A DNA stretch of 5,629 bases from JBBSBY01 sp038250835. GTDB taxonomy: Bacteria; Desulfobacterota; Desulfomonilia; Desulfomonilales; Desulfomonilaceae. Location of the stretch: positions 1 to 5,629 of the forward strand of contig JBBSBY010000138.1 of NCBI GenBank assembly GCA_038250835.1. Direction: 5' to 3'. The notes below the pieces were generated by a model, which was not told the origin of the DNA, searched no databases, and saw nothing but the letters and a program-made list of their open reading frames with translations. Made by a program: the position numbers and the translations under genes. This document shows positions 1-5,308 of this stretch, piece after piece (positions within the stretch are counted from its first letter, which is position 1; every line of letters starts with the position of its first letter).

Positions 1-468
1 CCAGAACAGAAAACACATTCTGTCGCAACCTCCTACAGCCGCTCCATTGCAAAATGCATCTTCTAGAAGCACGATATTCTTGCATCGAAGAGTTCTGCAT
101 CGAGCTTCATCAAAAAACTTGTCCACGTTTCCTGCGACCCGTAACTCCTGATCGCAAAATTCCACCATCTGAGTCATAAACTTACAGCCCTTTGTGTAAC
201 CACGGTTGTCAAGCGTCTGCTTTATTTCCTCATATGTTCTTACACGAACTAAGTCTCCACGGTGTAAGACTACGGGCGCAGGCGCAACCGACTGAACCGA
301 AGTGGATTTATTATTGGATCGCAATGTGCTGCGCATGGACCGAACCAGACGCCTCAGAAAAACTATCGATTGCCGCCGAAGCTTTTCTACGGAAGTTTCG
401 GCGCCGCCGACGCTGTTCGTGATCGCTTGACAAACATCTGGGTTCGCGTTTTGAGTTTCTCGCATCAT
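1..468 (-). CDS. Cysteine-rich conserved protein of unknown function, N-terminal 156 residues (cut by left edge)
   Basis: An uninterrupted frame runs from ATG at 468 to the window edge with no stop, so the C-terminus is missing. The start is well supported: AAAGGAG at 478-484 lies 9 nt before the ATG. Residues 1-60 are polar and Arg/Ser-rich (RRLVRSMRSTLRS around 39-51) and look poorly conserved. A domain begins near residue 70 with GDLVRVRTYEEI and continues through FMTQMVEFC (97-105). Cysteines lie at 95, 105, 124, 129, 140, 148 and 152, ending in a C-x7-C-x3-C pattern (CNGAAVGGCDRMC) followed by FLFW. From memory this resembles an uncharacterised family with GDWVxVR, EEIxxTLD, MxxFCG and HGGCxxGCxxFW motifs, found near glycan and natural-product genes. 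That match is recall, not a search. The cysteines suggest metal binding or a redox role, but no function is established. The gene follows the methyltransferase by 119 bp and may have its own promoter. Confidence 0.8.
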   Translation of the reverse strand, partial: MMRETQNANPDVCQAITNSVGGAETSVEKLRRQSIVFLRRLVRSMRSTLRSNNKSTSVQSVAPAPVVLHRGDLVRVRTYEEIKQTLDNRGYTKGCKFMTQMVEFCDQELRVAGNVDKFFDEARCRTLRCKNIVLLEDAFCNGAAVGGCDRMCFLFW

Positions 469-494
469 AAGTAAGCTCTCCTTTAGGAAATCGT

Positions 495-503
495 ATAATA
501 TCA
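495..503 (-). promoter_or_regulatory. Possible extended -10 promoter for the left-edge cysteine-rich gene
   Basis: Read on the minus strand, this is TGATATTAT: an extended -10 (TGn) followed by TATTAT, which matches TATAAT at 5 of 6 positions. I see no convincing -35, which extended -10 promoters can lack. Transcription would begin near 488, leaving a leader of about 20 nt that contains the strong ribosome binding site before the ATG at 468. This is motif evidence only. Confidence 0.33.
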
Positions 504-527
504 GGGATTCGCTGACTGATCCTCGGC

Positions 528-578
528 CATTCCGGTAAATGAGGGGTAAACGAACACTGCGGCGACGCCGCCGGAATG
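528..578 (-). repeat. Inverted repeat in the gap between methyltransferase and cysteine-rich gene
   Basis: CATTCCGG at 528-535 and CCGGAATG at 571-578 are exact reverse complements, 8 bp each with a 35-nt loop. Inside, GCGGC (559-563) and GCCGC (567-571) form a second 5-bp GC stem with a 3-nt loop. The two structures share base 571, so they compete. No T-run follows directly, so a standard intrinsic terminator is not supported. Weak termination, mRNA protection or chance are all possible. Confidence 0.4.
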
Positions 579-587
579 AAGGGCAAA

Positions 588-1490
588 CTATTTTTGTGGG
601 CCACCGTTATGAGTTAGGACGATAAAAGAAGAATAGACCGTATCCGTCCCTGCAATATTCCCGTATAACTTCTTAAGAAGCGGCAAAGCATATGGAATGT
701 TCACTGCCACACCTTTAACGAGGTTTCTGGCTGTGCTTTTCCCTCTACTTTTCCAGCGCTCCCTGGAAAAGAGGTCGTCCGCAAGTGGAATTCTATCGTG
801 GCGAAGTATTTGAAAACCATACTTTCCACAGAGGTAATCCATGGTGCCTAAACCTAAAAAGTGGAGATGATCGGGAATATGCCAGTCCCTAACAACCCAT
901 TTTTTCACGTTTCGGTTTATTTCCCCCACTTTAAGAATTAGCTTACCATTGGGAGCCATTAACGGTTTTAAGCGTTCGAAAAGTTGATCGAATGAAGGAA
1001 TGTGGGACAGAACATTAATCATTGCAATTACGTCGAATGTTCTGTCAATTTTCATTTCTTCCAATGGGCGAGTTTCAATAGCACATCCGGATTTGCGCTC
1101 TGCCCATGCGGCTCTTTCGAGATTAAGCTCCACTCCCATTCTGTCCAGCTTCGGAAAACACCTGAGCAACTCGAGCAGCCGCCCCGGCCCACAGCCGAGA
1201 TCCAAGAAAGACGAAGCTCCTTCAACTTCTTCTTTAATGAGAGGAAAATATCTATCAAAGAATTGAATCTGTGTTTGATAACCTCTGTTGACATCACTGA
1301 TGTGGAAATCAGAGTATGAGTCGGTGCGGACTCGATTATGCACAACGTCAACTTTGGGATATGGTTCGATGTGAAACAACTCGCATTCATCACAAAGCAG
1401 CAGATCATATCCTCGTTCAGCGAATACGTTTTGATTCCGGTTGGACCCGCATAAAGGGCATGGGCCGGCATTTAAGGCGTGTTCTTTCAT
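588..1490 (-). CDS. Class I SAM-dependent methyltransferase with N-terminal zinc-binding module
   Basis: This 300-residue cytoplasmic protein should transfer a methyl group from S-adenosylmethionine to an acceptor that cannot be read from sequence. Residues 11-36 form a Cys4 knuckle pair, CPLCG at 11-15 and CDEC at 33-36, typical of the zinc-binding module ahead of many sugar and small-molecule methyltransferases. The Rossmann methyltransferase core follows: motif I FLDLGCGPG at 95-103, the acidic ribose-binding residue in VELN (E121), and FDVIAMINVLSHI at 152-164. A HIPDHLHF segment (204-211) then precedes a Methyltransf_23-like C-terminal part. The ATG at 1490 is preceded by GGAGG at 1495-1499, spacing 4 nt. 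The length is normal and no core motif is broken. In this setting it may methylate a glycan residue or a nucleotide-sugar intermediate, which is inference from context. A tailoring role in another small-molecule pathway cannot be excluded. Confidence 0.9.
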   Translation of the reverse strand: MKEHALNAGPCPLCGSNRNQNVFAERGYDLLLCDECELFHIEPYPKVDVVHNRVRTDSYSDFHISDVNRGYQTQIQFFDRYFPLIKEEVEGASSFLDLGCGPGRLLELLRCFPKLDRMGVELNLERAAWAERKSGCAIETRPLEEMKIDRTFDVIAMINVLSHIPSFDQLFERLKPLMAPNGKLILKVGEINRNVKKWVVRDWHIPDHLHFLGLGTMDYLCGKYGFQILRHDRIPLADDLFSRERWKSRGKSTARNLVKGVAVNIPYALPLLKKLYGNIAGTDTVYSSFIVLTHNGGPQK

Positions 1491-1562
1491 GGCGCCTCCC
1501 TGTGGTGTCGGTTCGTAATTGAATGGAAAACGAGAGTAAAGTGATGCGGTTCAGTCGCAACA

Positions 1563-1578
1563 GTTTAAAGTTTTAAAC
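1563..1578 (-). repeat. Inverted repeat in the methyltransferase leader
   Basis: GTTTAAA (1563-1569) and TTTAAAC (1572-1578) are exact reverse complements separated by 2 bp. An outer pair, GCGGTT (1546-1551) with AACCGC (1576-1581), overlaps it, so the two pairings exclude each other. The element lies between a candidate promoter and the methyltransferase start. It could be an operator or a leader structure. The AT-rich inner arms also make chance plausible. Confidence 0.35.
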
Positions 1579-1610
1579 CGCAGAAATGTTGTAAGATGGT
1601 CGAGTGGACT

Positions 1611-1637
1611 ATTATATGGGCTTTATGATCTTGGAAA
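1611..1637 (-). promoter_or_regulatory. Possible sigma70-type promoter for the methyltransferase
   Basis: On the minus strand a perfect TATAAT -10 lies at 1611-1616. A partial -35, TTTCCA (4 of 6 matches to TTGACA), lies at 1632-1637 with a 15-bp spacer, which is short. Transcription would start near 1604 and give a leader of about 114 nt before the ATG at 1490. This is motif evidence only, but it sits in the right gap and orientation. Confidence 0.35.
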
Positions 1638-1668
1638 GATTAGGACATAGAATTCTTGAGTCTACAAA

Positions 1669-1911
1669 TCAAAAACCCTCAGCCTGAATGTGAATGGTAG
1701 GACCGCCCCGGTGATGCCCTGGAGAGCTTCCATGTGGAGCTGCGCCGGGAATGGGCGGAGCCGGCGGAACAACTTTAGGTATTGGACCTCTGTCAAACCC
1801 AAGTTGGTTTTTAATTGCATCAAAGGTGTACTTCAAAATTGCAAAAGCCGAGGAAGTTGCGGGTAAAGCCAACATAAGAATAACAGCGCCGATTAAAAAT
1901 CTTTTTTTCAT
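1669..1911 (-). CDS. Small secreted Pro/Gly/His-rich protein, function unknown
   Basis: This 80-residue protein begins MKKRFLIGAVILMLALPATSS, a textbook Sec signal peptide: a basic n-region, a hydrophobic core at 5-17 and an AFA cleavage box at 22-24. The mature part is about 56 residues and probably lies in the periplasm or outside the cell. It starts ILKYTFDAIKNQLGF, then becomes proline-rich (PIPKVVPPAPPIPG, 43-56), then His/Gly-rich (HGSSPGHHRGG, 60-70), and ends AEGF. There is no cysteine, lipobox or further membrane segment. A TTG five codons upstream keeps the frame open, but GGAG at 1919-1922 lies 7 nt before the ATG at 1911, so I use the ATG. It follows the other small secreted gene by 67 bp with no visible terminator, so the two are probably co-transcribed. 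I do not recognise a family. The histidines might bind metal, which is speculative. Confidence 0.75.
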   Translation of the reverse strand: MKKRFLIGAVILMLALPATSSAFAILKYTFDAIKNQLGFDRGPIPKVVPPAPPIPGAAPHGSSPGHHRGGPTIHIQAEGF

Positions 1912-1978
1912 TACTTTGCTCCGCAAACATTGGATGTGATTAAAATACTCTTACGAATTCAGTCCTGATCGGTAATTC

Positions 1979-2248
1979 CTATCTGCAATTGCCGTTTGGG
2001 CATATCGTCCCCGGAGGCTCTACACACGGCGGAGGAGGAGGACCAAATGTCATAAAATGAGGGGGAATTCTGTATGGATAGGCTGGAGCAGTGCATAGGA
2101 AATACCACACGCCTTGTTCTTTCATCCCCATCAGCGTTTCATCCAACATCGGTCCGGCGACCACTGGATTGCCGCCGGCAGTCGACAGCATTGGCGAAAG
2201 AAGCACCATACTCACGCATAAAGGCAGAATTAACTTCTTCATTTTCAC
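1979..2248 (-). CDS. Small secreted proline-rich, cysteine-containing protein, function unknown
   Basis: This 89-residue protein starts with basic MKMKK, then a hydrophobic stretch at about 6-20, and STAGG at 22-26, a likely signal peptidase I site. C11 lies too early in the hydrophobic region to be a lipobox cysteine. The mature part holds an aromatic segment (GVWYF, 46-50), C52, an APAYPYRIPP segment, then FGPPPPPCVEPPG (68-80) and ICPNGNC (82-88). Mature cysteines at 52, 75, 83 and 88 could form two disulfides in the periplasm. GAGGG at 2254-2258 is 5 nt before the GTG at 2248 and 11 nt before an in-frame ATG at 2242, so the GTG is slightly favoured and the alternative costs only two residues. 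It is the first gene of a probable pair with the downstream secreted protein. I recognise no family. Confidence 0.75.
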   Translation of the reverse strand: MKMKKLILPLCVSMVLLSPMLSTAGGNPVVAGPMLDETLMGMKEQGVWYFLCTAPAYPYRIPPHFMTFGPPPPPCVEPPGTICPNGNCR

Positions 2249-2273
2249 TTCATCCCTCGGCGCATTTCTAAAT

Positions 2274-2301
2274 ATTGTAATTTCCTAACAGAGTTAAACA
2301 A
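2274..2301 (-). promoter_or_regulatory. Possible promoter for the two small secreted protein genes
   Basis: On the minus strand, TACAAT (5 of 6 matches to the -10 consensus) lies at 2274-2279. TTGTTT (3 of 6 to -35) lies at 2296-2301, with a 16-bp spacer. A nearby TTGACC at 2305-2310 matches the -35 better but is badly spaced. Transcription near 2267 would leave a leader of about 19 nt holding the ribosome binding site before 2248. Motif evidence only. Confidence 0.35.
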
Positions 2302-2346
2302 AATGGTCAAGAGAATTTACCGGGAGAGCTTATCATCGTGGAAAGT

Positions 2347-5142
2347 CTACACTCCTAAGGCATACTGAGCCATCAACGAAGTGTCCTCGGCCAGACTCTC
2401 AAGCTCATAAAATTCGTTGATGTGGGAAATTACGAAATCCATCTGCGCTTCTTCGAGTTCCGGATAAATCGGTAACGCCAGGACGCTGTCACAGGCTCTT
2501 TCGGTTTCCGGGAAGTCGCCTAATTGATGTTTAACCTTTTTAAGGCACGCCTGAAGGTGCATCGGATAAGGATAGTAAATTTCGGTTCCAATGCCGCGGG
2601 ATGTGAGAAATTCACGCAAAGAATCCCGACGATCGGCCCTAATAACAAACTGATTGAATACATGTTTTTCGAACACGATACGTGGAGGGACAACGTCGAC
2701 GCCTGTCAGTCCAAGTTCGGAAAATTTTTTAGTATAGTAATCAGCATTATATCTCCGCTTTTCAGACCATTGGTCAAGACACTTCAGTTTAACCCTGAGA
2801 ACCGCGGCTTGAATGGCGTCCAACCGAAAATTGCCTCCGAGGAGTATGTGATAATATTTGGGTTTTGCTCCCTGATTCTTAAGAATTTTGATTTTGTCGG
2901 CCAACTTATCATCGTTGGTTATAACCATTCCACCGTCTCCGAAGGCCCCCAGGTTCTTTGATGGGAAAAACGAGAAGCATCCTAGTGTTCCCAAGGCGCC
3001 GGCCATTTTGCCTTTGTATTGGGATCCTATGGCCTGCGCTGCGTCTTCAATAACGGCAATTCCTCGATTGCGAGTCATCTCCAGCAACGGATCCATGTCC
3101 GTGCACTGTCCGAAGAGGTGAACGGGGATAATCGCTCTCGTCTTATCGGTTAGCAGTGGTGAGACCTTTTTTGGATCGAGATTGAATGTGAGAGGATCAA
3201 TGTCGGCAAAAACGGGCTTGGCGCCAAGCCTCAAGATGGATCCTACCGTTGCAAAAAATGTGAAGGGAGTAGTTATGACCTCGTCTCCAGGTCCGATGCC
3301 TAGACTCATTAAGGAAAGCAACAGCGCGTCTGTGCCGGAACTAACACCTATGGCATGTTTCACTCCGCAATACGTTCGCGCTTCTTCCTCCAGGGCGTCA
3401 ACCTGAGGCCCCCCTATGAAACGCTGACTTGCCACTACATCGGATATCGCGTTGTCCAGCTCCGCCTTAATTGAAAGATACTGTCTCTTCAGATCCAAAA
3501 GGGGAACGGCCTTTATGCTTTGACGATTTTGATTGGGCACTATCATGTCTTCTCCCTCCAAATGATATTTGCTATTGCACGATGAACAATAGAATTGGTC
3601 CTGAGAATCCGGTTCAGTATGCAGTCGGACTCCACACCGGCACATCCAACCTACTCTTGAAGCAGGATTACCCGCCATAAGCGCATAATTTGGAACATCA
3701 TTTAAAACTACCGCTCCGGCGCCGATGAAGGAGTATTTCCCTAAGACGGCGCCGCAACGGATAGTCGCATTAGCCCCTATGGTGGCTCCTTGCTTTACAA
3801 GGGTGTTTCGCAATTCATTCATTCTCGGAATTTCGCAGCGTGGATTGTAGACGTTTGTAAAAACCATCGAGGGACCGCAAAACACATGGTCTTCAATCAC
3901 AATCCCCTCATAAATTGAGACGTTATTCTGGATCTTACAATTGTTCCCGATCCTAACGCCCTGCCCAACAAAACAGTTTTGTCCTATGCGACAATTTTCC
4001 CCTATTCTCGCATCCCGCATAATGTGGGAAAAATGCCAAATTGAGGTTCCCGCGCCAATTTCCGCTCCATCATCGATAATGGCTGTCTCATGTCCCAAAA
4101 ACTTAGTTTCCGGCGACGCTTTTTTAGGATCTTCTCTATGGGAAGCCTGCTTTTTCATTGACGCATAACAATCGTGAAGGACTCTAAGAACTTCAAGCCC
4201 CTCACGTCCATCAGACCTGGGTCGGCGTTGCGTGGCAACACACTCGACAAAATGGCGACACTCATTTGCAAGAGGCTCGGACTCTTCAAAATCTATTACT
4301 GTTTCGGTCCCTTTAACCGGACTTGGACGCCTACAAATCCATTCAAAGCTATTATTGAATATTCGCAAACGCTTGTCCGGACGAGAATCCTCGAAGACGG
4401 CCATTTTCTTGTCGCCCATTATGACAAGCCTTTGTTCTTTGAATGGATTCATCCAAGAAACATAGATGTGAGCGCCTACCCCACTGGGGAAATCAAGTAC
4501 ACTGATGGTAACGTCTTCAACATCGTGTTGGAGGTGGCAGTAGCCTGTTGCATAGATTTTCTCAGGGGTCTCCCCCAGGAGATATAGAATGGTGGAAACA
4601 TCATGCGGAGCAAAGCTCCAAAGAATATTTTCTTCAGAGCGAACCTTCCCCATGCTCAATCGGTTGGATTGTATATACTGAATTTTCCCCAGTTCCCCCG
4701 TATCTAGTATCCTTTTGAGTTCAACCACCGCGGGATGGTAGAGTAAAATGTGTCCTACCATGAGAATACGGCCCGTTTTTTCGGAAATGTTGAGAAGTTC
4801 CTCACCGTCCCGGACCGTCAAAGCCATCGGCTTTTCCACGAGCACATCTTTGCCGGCTCTGAGCGCTTTTGAAGCTAATTCAAAATGAGTAACCGCAGGA
4901 GTGGCGATTACTACCGCATTTATTGATTCGGTTTCAAGAATTTGATCAAACGTTTTACCACATGTAATATCCGGGTATTCTATAGCGAACTTTGCGGCCG
5001 TTCGTTGGTCGGCTTCGCAAATATGCGAAAGCACGCCCAGTTGTGCGAAGTTACGGACATGATTCTTGCCCCAGTAGCCGGCGCCAATAACCGCTACATC
5101 CACCGGCAATGATTTCGGATCTGTCTCATTGTTGCTTGTCAC
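2347..5142 (-). CDS. Three-enzyme fusion: sugar 3-dehydrogenase (WbpB/WlbA-like), N-acetyltransferase (WbpD/WlbB-like) and PLP aminotransferase (WbpE/WlbC-like)
   Basis: This 931-residue protein probably converts UDP-GlcNAcA to UDP-2,3-diacetamido-2,3-dideoxy-glucuronic acid in the cytoplasm. Residues 10-332 are a Gfo/Idh/MocA dehydrogenase: NAD-binding VIGAGYWGKN (18-27), the EKP motif with K104, and SFAPHD with H180, both expected active-site residues. Residues 347-497 are hexapeptide-repeat left-handed beta-helix, with the WbpD-like segment CGPSMVFTNVYNPR (422-435). A zinc ribbon follows (C501, C503, C519, C522). Residues 546-914 are a DegT/DnrJ/EryC1 aminotransferase, with D700 in EDAAQ and PLP lysine K729 in FPSKNLGAFGDGG. 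All three parts look full length and intact. An upstream in-frame GTG at 5151 is less likely, because AGAGGTG at 5149-5155 sits 6 nt before the GTG at 5142. The exact sugar is inferred from family. A related 3-amino sugar is possible. Confidence 0.93.
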   Translation of the reverse strand: MTSNNETDPKSLPVDVAVIGAGYWGKNHVRNFAQLGVLSHICEADQRTAAKFAIEYPDITCGKTFDQILETESINAVVIATPAVTHFELASKALRAGKDVLVEKPMALTVRDGEELLNISEKTGRILMVGHILLYHPAVVELKRILDTGELGKIQYIQSNRLSMGKVRSEENILWSFAPHDVSTILYLLGETPEKIYATGYCHLQHDVEDVTISVLDFPSGVGAHIYVSWMNPFKEQRLVIMGDKKMAVFEDSRPDKRLRIFNNSFEWICRRPSPVKGTETVIDFEESEPLANECRHFVECVATQRRPRSDGREGLEVLRVLHDCYASMKKQASHREDPKKASPETKFLGHETAIIDDGAEIGAGTSIWHFSHIMRDARIGENCRIGQNCFVGQGVRIGNNCKIQNNVSIYEGIVIEDHVFCGPSMVFTNVYNPRCEIPRMNELRNTLVKQGATIGANATIRCGAVLGKYSFIGAGAVVLNDVPNYALMAGNPASRVGWMCRCGVRLHTEPDSQDQFYCSSCNSKYHLEGEDMIVPNQNRQSIKAVPLLDLKRQYLSIKAELDNAISDVVASQRFIGGPQVDALEEEARTYCGVKHAIGVSSGTDALLLSLMSLGIGPGDEVITTPFTFFATVGSILRLGAKPVFADIDPLTFNLDPKKVSPLLTDKTRAIIPVHLFGQCTDMDPLLEMTRNRGIAVIEDAAQAIGSQYKGKMAGALGTLGCFSFFPSKNLGAFGDGGMVITNDDKLADKIKILKNQGAKPKYYHILLGGNFRLDAIQAAVLRVKLKCLDQWSEKRRYNADYYTKKFSELGLTGVDVVPPRIVFEKHVFNQFVIRADRRDSLREFLTSRGIGTEIYYPYPMHLQACLKKVKHQLGDFPETERACDSVLALPIYPELEEAQMDFVISHINEFYELESLAEDTSLMAQYALGV
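3544..3559 (-). promoter_or_regulatory. Internal ribosome binding site and in-frame ATG at the start of the aminotransferase domain
   Basis: Inside the fusion gene, GGAGG at 3555-3559 lies 8 nt before an in-frame ATG at 3546-3544 (M533 of the 931-residue protein). The site falls just after the acetyltransferase zinc ribbon and about 13 residues before the aminotransferase core, where a stand-alone aminotransferase would begin. Initiation here would give a 399-residue protein, a normal size for the DegT family. The bases and spacing are directly visible. Use of the site in the cell is inference. Confidence 0.55.
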
Positions 5143-5148
5143 TGCAGT

Positions 5149-5155
5149 CACCTCT
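5149..5155 (-). promoter_or_regulatory. Ribosome binding site that fixes the start of the fusion gene
   Basis: AGAGGTG on the minus strand lies 6 nt ahead of the GTG at 5142. The alternative GTG at 5151 lies inside this motif and has no properly spaced site of its own, so 5142 is the preferred start and three residues are dropped. Confidence 0.6.
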
Positions 5156-5162
5156 CGTATTT

Positions 5163-5175
5163 TTTTGCCGCAAAA
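5163..5175. repeat. 13-bp near-palindrome upstream of the fusion gene
   Basis: TTTTGC (5163-5168) and GCAAAA (5170-5175) are exact reverse complements around a single base. The element lies about 20 bp upstream of the fusion gene's start codon. A T-run precedes it on the plus strand, so neither strand has the stem-then-T-run order of an intrinsic terminator. It could be an operator. The short, AT-rich arms make chance plausible. Confidence 0.25.
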
Positions 5176-5235
5176 TTGAGTTTAGCGGCGTGATTTGTGA
5201 GCCAACGGGGCTTAGATCAACGATGAGGGTCGTAT

Positions 5236-5247
5236 CTCTAATTAGAG
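5236..5247. repeat. Perfect 12-bp palindrome in the gap upstream of the fusion gene
   Basis: CTCTAATTAGAG is identical to its own reverse complement over all 12 bases and does not extend further. It lies about 60 bp past the stop of the right-edge gene and about 95 bp before the fusion gene's start codon. Such a site suits a dimeric DNA-binding regulator. It has no loop or T-run, so it is not a terminator. No regulator can be named. Confidence 0.4.
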
Positions 5248-5308
5248 GGTTGGAAGGGCGGAACGTAGTTGTCGATTGAATTAGCTGGTATGGGTCTAGA
5301 GAAGGATG

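Noticed and set aside
311..604. A 97-codon minus-strand open frame starting with GTG inside the end of the methyltransferase gene
   Set aside because: It has no ribosome binding site and overlaps, in another frame on the same strand, the edge-truncated cysteine-rich gene, which has a strong ribosome binding site and protein-like composition. Its Arg-rich C-terminal half is a shadow.
289..1557. An 11-bp sequence CGACTGAACCG at 289-299 repeated in inverted orientation at 1547-1557
   Set aside because: Several 11-bp matches are expected by chance in a window this size, and one copy lies in coding sequence.
1912..1926. TTG at 1926 as the start of the Pro/Gly/His-rich secreted protein
   Set aside because: GGAG at 1919-1922 lies downstream of that TTG and is ideally spaced for the ATG at 1911, which also gives the cleaner signal peptide.
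4174..4587. A 137-codon plus-strand open frame and other plus-strand frames within 2500-4600
   Set aside because: They are antisense to strongly supported domains of the fusion gene and show no ribosome binding sites or family motifs.
5143..5151. GTG at 5151 as the start of the fusion gene
   Set aside because: This GTG lies within the AGAGGTG that serves the next in-frame GTG at 5142 and has no well-spaced site of its own.
5156..5190. GCCGC/GCGGC stem next to a run of T on the plus strand, as a terminator
   Set aside because: On the minus strand the stem is followed by A residues, and on the plus strand the T-run precedes the stem, so neither orientation matches an intrinsic terminator.
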